From Desulfobacteraceae bacterium (GTDB lineage: Bacteria; Desulfobacterota; Desulfobacteria; Desulfobacterales; SURF-7): a stretch of 15,157 nt of DNA. The stretch lies in NCBI GenBank assembly GCA_030618925.1, contig JAUXCK010000016.1, forward strand, positions 1 to 15,157, read 5' to 3'. Position 1 is the first letter of the stretch. Each line of letters starts with the position of its first letter. The notes beneath the pieces were generated by a model. That model made no database searches. It worked only from the letters and a program-made list of their open reading frames with translations, and was not told the origin of the DNA. The position numbers and the translations under genes were made by a program. Shown here piece after piece: positions 1 to 5,871 of this stretch.

Positions 1-1
1 A

Positions 2-313
2 CAAGATGGCTTTGAAGCCTATCAGAGACTGGTTTTTGCCATGAAACCCAAAAAACCGAATATGCGCACAATGCTGAACATTGCCGAAAAATCAGGTCTG
101 TCGCCCCTGCTGTTTGAAAAATGTATAACAGATCAGGAAATTTTAGAGATGTTGGTGAGTCAGATTGAAGCAGGAAAAAGCTATGGCGTGTCCTCCACGC
201 CGACAATATATATCAATAACAAGCGGTACCGGCTAAGGGTTCGCAAAGATGCGCTTCAGAAAATAATCGATATGGAATACGAGCGCCTTACCCGAAAATC
301 CCGTCAGGAGTAG
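2..313 (+). CDS. C-terminal part of a thioredoxin-fold (DsbA-like) protein, 5' truncated by window edge
   Basis: The reading frame is open from base 2 to the TAG at 311-313, so the true start lies outside the window and about 103 residues are visible. The segment GVSSTPTIYINNKRY is the usual cis-proline loop (Thr-Pro) and following strand of DsbA-like and related thioredoxin-fold proteins. It is preceded by a helical stretch with the family pattern of a residue run ending in the phrase EAGKSYGV. The CxxC active site would be upstream and cannot be seen, so whether this is a periplasmic disulfide oxidoreductase, a VKOR-fused domain or a redox-inactive relative is open. The first in-frame ATG at 41 is internal to the domain and is probably not the start. 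It is separated from the next gene by 150 bases and is probably not part of the following catabolic array. Confidence 0.7.
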   Translation, partial: QDGFEAYQRLVFAMKPKKPNMRTMLNIAEKSGLSPLLFEKCITDQEILEMLVSQIEAGKSYGVSSTPTIYINNKRYRLRVRKDALQKIIDMEYERLTRKSRQE

Positions 314-371
314 CCATTTTCGATACCCATCGGTTCGAAAGTGTGAAAATCGGGAATTGCTGACTGTTTTG

Positions 372-420
372 ACCCACCTGAATCCAGCATTGCCCGGCCC
401 GGGAGGCACGGGCGGTGGGT
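372..420 (+). promoter_or_regulatory. Nested GC-rich hairpin between the DsbA-like gene and the epimerase
   Basis: ACCCACC (372-378) is perfectly complementary to GGTGGGT (414-420), and inside it GCCCG (392-396) pairs with CGGGC (409-413). The two right-hand arms abut directly. The structure is followed by TTACTT rather than a run of T, so it is not a textbook intrinsic terminator. It could end the upstream transcript or act as a 5' leader structure for the array starting at 464. Nothing else is recognised in the 314-463 gap: no convincing -35/-10 pair or sigma-54 site was found. Confidence 0.45.
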
Positions 421-463
421 TTACTTAGATACTGGATACCTGATCGCAGGCAGAGGCCATCAT

Positions 464-1441
464 ATGAAGATATTCATGACAGGCGCCACGGGATTCATTG
501 GAAAGCATATTGCAGAGCGGTTGCTTAAAGACGGCCACAGCATAACGGCCCTGCTGCTGCCCGAAGAATCAGAAACCCTTTTAGCCGGTATTGATGTATC
601 AATCGTACGTGGAGATATTACCCTGCCCGGGACGCTGAAAGGCGTGATGGATGGAAGCAATGGTATCCTTCACCTGGCGGGTGCGGTGGGGTACGGTCAG
701 ACAATGGAAAACTGCCTGAAAATTAACCGCGACGGCACCCGTAATGTAGCGGCAGAAGCGGGGGCATCCGGAATCAGGCGGTTCATCCACTTCAGCTCCG
801 TATCCGTGTATGGAAGAGTCCCGGATGTTTCCATTTCAGAGTCGTTTCCCATGAAAAAAATCGGTGACCCCTATGGAGACACTAAAATTGATGCAGAGAT
901 GATTCTGACCGGTTTGTCTGAAAAGGGAGAGCTGGACCTGACCATGGTCAGGCCCACGGTGATCTATGGGCCAGGGGACCGCCTCTTTTTGCCAAAAATC
1001 ATTGAAAACATCAAAAGCGGCAGAGCCAGAATCGTAGGAAAGGGGAATAACACAGTAGACCTGATCCATGTTGCTGACGTGGCGGATTTTATTGCTCAAA
1101 TTCTAAGTGATGACGGGTCAAAAGGCCAGGTATACAATTTGACAAACCCGGAAAATCCCACATGGAAGGAGTTTCTGGCTATGATTGCATCTGCTTTGGA
1201 TATGCCTGCCCCTGAGAGGCACCTGCCTTACAGGCTGGCGCTGATCATGGCGGGTGTTCTTGAGTTCATCTCTTTTGTCCGGAAGACAGAACCGCCTTTC
1301 ACCCGGTACTCTGTGCGGGTCATCGGAAGGCAGTATCACTATATGACGGATAAGTATCAGTCAGAGCTGGGGTACACACCCCGTATTGACCTCCGGCAGG
1401 GTGTCACGGATGTGCTTGCCGGAATGAAAAGAGACGCTTAA
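464..1441 (+). CDS. NAD-dependent epimerase/dehydratase family protein (extended SDR)
   Basis: This is a 325-residue Rossmann-fold enzyme of the extended short-chain dehydrogenase family, whose usual length is about 300-350. The nucleotide-binding motif GATGFIG is at residues 7-13, HLAG at 70-73, the conserved serines at 111-112, and the catalytic Tyr-x3-Lys as Y137GDTK141. The C-terminal half, which sets the substrate in this family, is not diagnostic. It could be a nucleotide-sugar or uronate-type epimerase/dehydrogenase or a 3-beta-hydroxysteroid-dehydrogenase-like reductase. The ATG at 464 has only a weak purine-rich stretch upstream, but no better start exists and the protein begins directly at the first beta strand. 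Ten bases separate its stop from the LarA-like gene, and the stop overlaps that gene's strong AAAGGAGG ribosome binding site, so the two are very probably cotranscribed. Confidence 0.85.
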   Translation: MKIFMTGATGFIGKHIAERLLKDGHSITALLLPEESETLLAGIDVSIVRGDITLPGTLKGVMDGSNGILHLAGAVGYGQTMENCLKINRDGTRNVAAEAGASGIRRFIHFSSVSVYGRVPDVSISESFPMKKIGDPYGDTKIDAEMILTGLSEKGELDLTMVRPTVIYGPGDRLFLPKIIENIKSGRARIVGKGNNTVDLIHVADVADFIAQILSDDGSKGQVYNLTNPENPTWKEFLAMIASALDMPAPERHLPYRLALIMAGVLEFISFVRKTEPPFTRYSVRVIGRQYHYMTDKYQSELGYTPRIDLRQGVTDVLAGMKRDA

Positions 1442-1451
1442 AGGAGGCGCC

Positions 1452-2891
1452 ATGACGATTTTACAGGCCATTTTATGTGGCAATGATTTTATTGAGGTAG
1501 ACTTTCCGGAGGACACCAGAATTCTGAACGCGCCGGTTCATGATGATGTGCTGAAGGATCCGAAGCAGTCCATTCTTGAGGCCATTCGTACTCCCATTGA
1601 CCACAAGCCCCTGAAAGAACTTATCAAAAAGGGTTCAAAAGTCATGATTGCCTTTGATGACATGGCTGTTCCCGTACCGCCCATGGCGCCGAATATCGAC
1701 AACCGCAGGTGGGTGGTTGAAGCTGTTATTGATGAGCTTTATGCCGCGGGGGTTCAAAAGAAAGACATTGTGCTGGTCTGTGCCATCGGGCTGCACCGGA
1801 AATGGAAAAGAACGGAGATTGCCTCTTTTCTCGGACCGAGAATCATGAAAGAATTCAGCCTGGCGCAGATTATTAATCATGATGCAGAAGATAAGGAACA
1901 CCTGGTACATCTCGGCCTGACGGAAAACGGTTATGATGTGGAGGTGAACAGTCGCCTGGTAAACTCAGACCTCACCATTTATGTGAATATCAACTGGGTC
2001 CCGTTTAATGGCGGGTGGAAATCAACCATGATCGGGCTCGGCACCTATAAAACCATTCGTCATATTCACAACAACGAAATTTACTGGGATGAGGATGGGG
2101 TGTCATGTATGGAGCCGAAACGATCATTGCTTCATGCGCGCATCCGGGAGATGGGGCGGTATTTTGCCGACTACATGAAGACACAGGGGAAGAACAAGGT
2201 TTTTCAGATCGAGACCTGCGTAAACAACCAGCTTCCAGCTGATATGTGCTGGGTGGCAGCCGGTGATGTGGAGGAAGTTCACAAGAAAACAATCGAATAC
2301 CTGGGTGCCACCAAATATATAGATGTCAAAGGCCAGGCCGACATTCTGGTGTTCGGGCTTCCTGATTTTATGCCCTATTCCATGGGCACTTATATTAATC
2401 CGATTCTGCTTGCCCGGATGGGGCTGGGATACTTATTTTCTGTTTATGAAGGCCATCCGGTTGTCCGGGAAGGTGGCATTCTCATTCTGGCCAATCCATG
2501 TGTTGACCAGTGTGATCCCATTCACCACCCGTCATATGTGGAATTCTGGAATGAAGGGTTTGAACGGACGCGAGATGCGGATGAACTCTATGACCTTTTT
2601 GCGGAAGATTACGCCCATCGGCCGGAGTTTATCCACAAATACCGGTTCGGATACGGATTTCACGGTGTCCACCCGGTCCAGGCCTACTGCACGATCAGTA
2701 CGCCTAAGAAATACCTGTCAAAAGTGTTTGTGGGGGGGTGTACAAATAATACTGTTGCAGAGAAACTGGAATGGATCCCCTTTGGATCGGTTGAACTGGC
2801 AATCCGTCAGGCAAAGCGGGAACTGGGGCAGGACAGCAGTGTGACATTCGTGAACCTGCCGCCTTTTTTTATTCCAAGGGTCGAAAAATAA
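1452..2891 (+). CDS. LarA-family (DUF2088) nickel-dependent 2-hydroxyacid racemase/epimerase relative
   Basis: This 479-residue protein shows the LarA family landmarks: FDDMAVPVP (68-76), corresponding to the DHTRPTP-type loop; GLHRK (113-117); NHDA (142-145); GGWK (187-190); and RHIH (203-206). In lactate racemase the Lys of the GG-x-K motif carries the covalent nickel-pincer nucleotide, and a His about 16 residues later ligands nickel. Both are present here (K190, H206), as is the His of GLHR (H115). The His that normally lies about ten residues before the Lys (LarA H174) seems absent; that stretch reads NINWVPFNGG. Members of this family racemise or epimerise lactate, malate and sugar acids, so the likely substrate is a 2-hydroxyacid of the pathway, for example sulfolactate or an aldonate. 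It is slightly longer than Lactobacillus LarA (about 424). The start is ATG 1452 with an excellent Shine-Dalgarno. No larB, larC or larE cofactor genes are in the window. Confidence 0.85.
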   Translation: MTILQAILCGNDFIEVDFPEDTRILNAPVHDDVLKDPKQSILEAIRTPIDHKPLKELIKKGSKVMIAFDDMAVPVPPMAPNIDNRRWVVEAVIDELYAAGVQKKDIVLVCAIGLHRKWKRTEIASFLGPRIMKEFSLAQIINHDAEDKEHLVHLGLTENGYDVEVNSRLVNSDLTIYVNINWVPFNGGWKSTMIGLGTYKTIRHIHNNEIYWDEDGVSCMEPKRSLLHARIREMGRYFADYMKTQGKNKVFQIETCVNNQLPADMCWVAAGDVEEVHKKTIEYLGATKYIDVKGQADILVFGLPDFMPYSMGTYINPILLARMGLGYLFSVYEGHPVVREGGILILANPCVDQCDPIHHPSYVEFWNEGFERTRDADELYDLFAEDYAHRPEFIHKYRFGYGFHGVHPVQAYCTISTPKKYLSKVFVGGCTNNTVAEKLEWIPFGSVELAIRQAKRELGQDSSVTFVNLPPFFIPRVEK

Positions 2892-2909
2892 TACAAGTGG
2901 AGGTGGACG

Positions 2910-3821
2910 GTGAGCAAGCAAATAGATAACGTCTGCATCATCGGTGCCGGGTTTATGGGCGCAGAAATCGCATCGCGCTCGGCGGTTTTCGGCTGCAATG
3001 TTTTTGTTTTTGACATAAACCCGGACGCATTGGTCATGTGCAGGGAAACGGTTGAAAAGTCAATCCAGGCAAAAGTCGACCTCAAGGTGGTTGAGGGGGA
3101 TCCGGCTCAGGCGGCCGCCAGGGTGTCTTATTATGAGGACATGTCTGCTGCCGTCCAAGATGCGGATTTGATTATCGAGGCAGTGCTGGAAGAGGTGGAT
3201 ATTAAAAAAGAAGTTTTTGCCCGGCTCGATCAAATGACGCTTTCCCATGTCCTTATCGGCACCAACAGTTCCTCCATTCCTGTTTCACAAATCGAGGAGG
3301 GGGTAGAACACAAAGAAAGGGTCCTCAACATCCACTTTTCACCGCCCATTGACCGTCTTTACTATGTGGAACTCATGCGGGGAAGCAAAACCAGCGAAAA
3401 AACCATCGCCCGGGTGTCGGCATGGGTTAAGCGTTTGGAATGTTTGCCGCTTGTCTGTAAAAAGGAGTCCATCGGATTTGTGTTTAATCGCGTATGGCAC
3501 GCGGCAAGGAGAGAGGCGCTCAAAGTCTGGGCAGAAGGGGTTGCGGAGTATAAAGATGTTGACCGGGCATGGATGCTGTTCTCGGGCATGCCCCTGGGTC
3601 CATTTGGCATCATGGATTTTATCGGCCTGGATATTGTTTACAAGGTTCAGAATCTTTACTATGAGGAAACCGGGGATGACTACTTCACTCCCCCCAAAGA
3701 GTTAAAAGATATGGTGGATCAAGGAAATCTCGGCATGAAGACCGGAAAGGGGTTTTATGACTGGTCGGATCCTGACTTCGGACGCTCAGATTTTTTAAAA
3801 CCGAAAAGGATGAAGGACTGA
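2910..3821 (+). CDS. 3-hydroxyacyl-CoA dehydrogenase family NAD-dependent dehydrogenase
   Basis: This 303-residue protein has the N-terminal NAD-binding and C-terminal dimerisation domains of the short 3-hydroxyacyl-CoA dehydrogenase family. The motif GAGFMG is at 12-17, with D35 after the second strand favouring NAD over NADP. The catalytic set is recognisable: serines at 120-122, H142 in NIHFSPP, E154 in VELM and N193 in VFNRVW. The substrate loop HFSPP differs from the HFFNP loop of typical acyl-CoA enzymes and has some resemblance to the HPxNPP loop of gulonate-dehydrogenase-like members, so a small non-CoA hydroxyacid substrate is quite possible. No thiolase, enoyl-CoA hydratase or acyl-CoA dehydrogenase lies nearby, which argues against beta-oxidation. 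The start is GTG 2910, preceded by GGAGGT. The next in-frame Met is beyond the Rossmann motif and so cannot be the start. It is 18 bases after the LarA-like gene. Confidence 0.85.
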   Translation: MSKQIDNVCIIGAGFMGAEIASRSAVFGCNVFVFDINPDALVMCRETVEKSIQAKVDLKVVEGDPAQAAARVSYYEDMSAAVQDADLIIEAVLEEVDIKKEVFARLDQMTLSHVLIGTNSSSIPVSQIEEGVEHKERVLNIHFSPPIDRLYYVELMRGSKTSEKTIARVSAWVKRLECLPLVCKKESIGFVFNRVWHAARREALKVWAEGVAEYKDVDRAWMLFSGMPLGPFGIMDFIGLDIVYKVQNLYYEETGDDYFTPPKELKDMVDQGNLGMKTGKGFYDWSDPDFGRSDFLKPKRMKD

Positions 3822-3837
3822 GGGCAAAGGGTGAGAT

Positions 3838-4218
3838 ATGATGGAATATGTGATCAATGTCAACGACGTGCCGGCAGGAAAAATTACCGGCAGGGAGATC
3901 AGGGATGTATTTAATGAGGGGAATACCGGGTCTAATGAACTCTCCCTGCGGATCACGGATGTGCTGCCGGGTCAGACAACATACCCCGGACACATCCACA
4001 CGGAGAGCGATGAGATCATCCTCATCCTGTCCGGAAAGGGAGATATAAAAATAGGGGACGAGGTATTTCCCATCAAAACCTGGGACGCAATTTTTATTCC
4101 AAGGGGTAAGGAGCACTTGATCCGGAACGTTGGAGAGGGCGCCATGCGCATGGTGTGCACCTTTTCAACCAGCGACCTGGCACGTGATCTTGAAAGTGTT
4201 GATACAATGGATTTTTAA
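3838..4218 (+). CDS. Single-domain cupin protein
   Basis: This 126-residue protein is a small cupin with intact metal-site motifs. Motif 1 is H52-x-H54-x4-E59-x6-G66, and motif 2 is P88-x-G90-x2-H93-x3-N97, giving the classic three-His/one-Glu metal centre. Its length fits stand-alone cupins such as KdgF-type uronate-opening enzymes, sugar isomerases and small dioxygenase-like proteins, and the sequence does not discriminate among these. Two adjacent ATGs (3838 and 3841) follow the ribosome binding site AAAGGGTGAG. I used the first, and either is possible. It follows the dehydrogenase by 16 bases and is directly followed by the aminotransferase remnant, so the DNA just after its stop seems to have been rearranged. 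Its C-terminal 20 residues after the beta barrel could also have been affected. Confidence 0.85.
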   Translation: MMEYVINVNDVPAGKITGREIRDVFNEGNTGSNELSLRITDVLPGQTTYPGHIHTESDEIILILSGKGDIKIGDEVFPIKTWDAIFIPRGKEHLIRNVGEGAMRMVCTFSTSDLARDLESVDTMDF

Positions 4219-4402
4219 GGGTGACCTGTGTTATGGATGCTCGGGAAATAATGGAAAGCATATCATGATGGCACCGCCTTTTACCATGCGCAAAGAGCAG
4301 ATAGACGAGTGGGCTGAAGTGCTCAGGCAAACACTTGAGGAATTGGACATTTCACAGGCTTTTAAATCAGGAGAGGAACATGATTCAGTTTTTAGTTCAT
4401 GA
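4219..4402 (+). pseudogene. Remnant of a class III (PLP) aminotransferase, C-terminal tail only
   Basis: In the frame ending at the TGA 4400-4402 the translation after about 4220 contains CYGCSGNNGKHIMMAPPF, followed by a Thr-Met-x3-EQIDEWAEVLRQTLEEL stretch. This is the typical C-terminus of class III aminotransferases, where a CYP-x-SG segment leads to GDH-x2-LAPPF, then a strand, then the last amphipathic helix beginning E-x-IDE. Everything upstream of that point in the same frame is antisense-free cupin shadow sequence with no aminotransferase similarity, so the PLP domain and catalytic Lys are missing. Only about 60 codons survive. The most economical reading is a deletion that removed the body of an aminotransferase gene between the cupin and suyA-like genes. 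A very short new gene from ATG 4265 is possible but unlikely. The tail overlaps the start of the next gene by 23 bases, as neighbouring operon genes often do. Confidence 0.65.
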
Positions 4403-4658
4403 GAAAACCGACACCGTGGGTGTGGCCACTGTAGACATCCAGGCAGGTGAGACCGCAGAAGGTCTTTACATGGATACCCAGGACAAGGTGAAAGTGAAAT
4501 CCCTGGATGATATCCCGCTGGGGCACAAGGTGGCATTGAAAGATCACCCGGTTGATGGCGGTGTCATAAAATACGGCCATGATATCGGAAAAGTCGTTGC
4601 CGGTATCAAAACAGGTGAACACGTACACATTCACAATCTCAAGACCAGGAGGTGGTAA
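4380..4658 (+). CDS. suyA: SuyA-like small (SAF-domain) subunit of a UxaA-family lyase, probable sulfolactate sulfo-lyase alpha subunit
   Basis: This 92-residue protein consists of one SAF domain, the small half of the altronate dehydratase/sulfolactate sulfo-lyase family. Landmarks are FLVHEKTDTVGV (4-15), IPLGHKVALKD (45-55), YGHDIGK (65-71) and the terminal GEHVHIHNLKTRRW, which strongly resembles the ending of known SuyA proteins as I remember them. In the sulfo-lyase it pairs with SuyB to cleave (2R)-3-sulfolactate to pyruvate and sulfite in the cytoplasm. An upstream in-frame Met at 4335 would place 15 residues inside the aminotransferase remnant and has no ribosome binding site. ATG 4380 follows CAGGAGAGGAAC and gives the family's normal N-terminus. 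The stop is one base away from the SuyB-like start, so the subunits are translationally coupled. A split altronate-type dehydratase is the main alternative. Confidence 0.7.
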   Translation: MIQFLVHEKTDTVGVATVDIQAGETAEGLYMDTQDKVKVKSLDDIPLGHKVALKDHPVDGGVIKYGHDIGKVVAGIKTGEHVHIHNLKTRRW

Positions 4659-4659
4659 T

Positions 4660-5823
4660 ATGAGGGACACAAAAGTGATGGCCTATCGCCGTGAGAATGG
4701 CCGTGTGGGAATTCGTAATCACGTGGTGATCCTTCCCCTGGACGATCTTTCCAATGCAGCCTGTGAAGCAGTGGCCAATAATATCAAGGGGTGCAAGGCG
4801 ATCCCCCATGCCTACGGAAGACTTCAGTTCGGGGAAGACCTCAGGCTGTTTTTCCGAACCATGATCGGCACGGGTGCCAATCCAAATGTGGCGGCTGTGG
4901 TGGTCATCGGCATCGAGCCGGAGTGGACCAATATCATTGTGGACGGCATTGCAGAAACCGGCAAGCCGGTCACCGGATTTTCCATCGAGCGGACCGGCGA
5001 TATCGGCACCATTGCAAAGGCCAGCTGGAAAGCCATGGAATATGTACAATGGGCATCTGAGCTCAGCCGGGAAGCATGTGACCTTTCAGACATCTGGGTG
5101 TCTGTAAAATGCGGTGAGTCAGATACTACTTCGGGTCTGGCCTCAAACCCCACTGTGGGAAACGCCATCGACAAACTCGTGGACATGGGCGCTGTCTGCT
5201 CCTTTGGTGAAACCTCGGAAATCACCGGCGCTGAAGAAGTTTGCCGGAATAGGGCGGCAACGACCGAAGCGGGTGACGCGTTCATGGAGACCTTTAACGA
5301 ATACAACACTTTTATCAATGATAATAAAACCGACGATTTGTCCGGTTCCCAGCCCACAAAGGGAAATATACGGGGCGGACTCACCACCATCGAAGAGAAG
5401 GCCTACGGCAACCTGCAGAAGATCGGCAGAACATCCAAATATATAGGTGTCCTTAAACCGGCCGAAGCACCGGACGGACCCGGGCTCTGGTTCATGGACA
5501 CCTCCTCAGCTGCCGGCGAGGCCGTGACCCTGTGGGCAGCCGCCGGGTTTGTGGCCCATTTTTTCCCCACCGGCCAGGGAAACATCATCGGAAATCCCAT
5601 TGAGCCGGTCATCAAGCTGTCGGCCAATCCCCTTACCGTGGAGACCATGTCCGAACACATCGATTATGACTGCTCGGCCATTCTTAAGGGAGAAATGACC
5701 CTGGATCAGTCAGGGGGAAACCTGCTCGACATGCTGGTCCGAACTTGCAACGGCCGGATCACTGCCCAGGAAGTCCTGGGGCATGAGGAGTTTATTTTAA
5801 CAAAACTATACAGGAGCGCTTAA
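4660..5823 (+). CDS. suyB: SuyB-like large subunit of a UxaA-family lyase, probable sulfolactate sulfo-lyase beta subunit
   Basis: This 387-residue protein is the large catalytic half of the UxaA/SuyB family. It carries YRRENGRVGIRNHV (9-22), HAYGRLQFG (50-58), IGTGANPNVAAVVVIGIEP (69-87), VDGIAETGKPVTGF (94-107), KCGESDTTSG (150-159), QPTKGNIRGGLTTIEEKA (231-248), PGLWFMD (274-280), FFPTGQGN (301-308) and a C-terminal GHEEFILTKLY. GRLQFG, KCGESDTTSG and QPTKGNI are what I remember from characterised SuyB proteins, and its length fits SuyB (about 390). Altronate and galactarate dehydratases are usually about 500-residue fusions with the SAF domain. The predicted reaction is (2R)-sulfolactate to pyruvate plus sulfite, metal-dependent and cytoplasmic. 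An upstream open frame to 4579 overlaps suyA and is not used: ATG 4660 has AGGAGGTGG just upstream. An uncharacterised hydroxyacid dehydratase cannot be excluded. Confidence 0.72.
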   Translation: MRDTKVMAYRRENGRVGIRNHVVILPLDDLSNAACEAVANNIKGCKAIPHAYGRLQFGEDLRLFFRTMIGTGANPNVAAVVVIGIEPEWTNIIVDGIAETGKPVTGFSIERTGDIGTIAKASWKAMEYVQWASELSREACDLSDIWVSVKCGESDTTSGLASNPTVGNAIDKLVDMGAVCSFGETSEITGAEEVCRNRAATTEAGDAFMETFNEYNTFINDNKTDDLSGSQPTKGNIRGGLTTIEEKAYGNLQKIGRTSKYIGVLKPAEAPDGPGLWFMDTSSAAGEAVTLWAAAGFVAHFFPTGQGNIIGNPIEPVIKLSANPLTVETMSEHIDYDCSAILKGEMTLDQSGGNLLDMLVRTCNGRITAQEVLGHEEFILTKLYRSA

Positions 5824-5836
5824 GCCGTTCGGAAAT

Positions 5837-5854
5837 GCCCGGTCCTGTCCGGGC
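5837..5854 (+). promoter_or_regulatory. Intercistronic hairpin between the lyase large subunit and the aldehyde oxidoreductase
   Basis: GCCCGG (5837-5842) and CCGGGC (5849-5854) form a perfect six-base-pair all-GC stem with the loop TCCTGT. It lies in the 48-base gap after suyB-like and 17 bases before the ATG of the aldehyde oxidoreductase. There is no T-run after it; instead comes the purine-rich ribosome binding stretch AAAAGGAAAGGGAA. It could be a partial attenuator or a processing/stability element that sets relative expression. Confidence 0.45.
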
Positions 5855-5871
5855 GCAAAAGGAAAGGGAAT

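Noticed and set aside
341..362. Possible sigma-54 (-24/-12) promoter upstream of the epimerase
   Set aside because: A TTGC is present but the GG at the correct 10-base distance is missing.
4579..4659. Longer N-terminus for the SuyB-like protein
   Set aside because: The extra 27 residues overlap suyA in another frame, have no family similarity, and ATG 4660 has a strong ribosome binding site.
4824..5390. 188-codon minus-strand open frame inside suyB-like
   Set aside because: It is a mirror of a highly conserved coding region; no domain, no ribosome binding site context.
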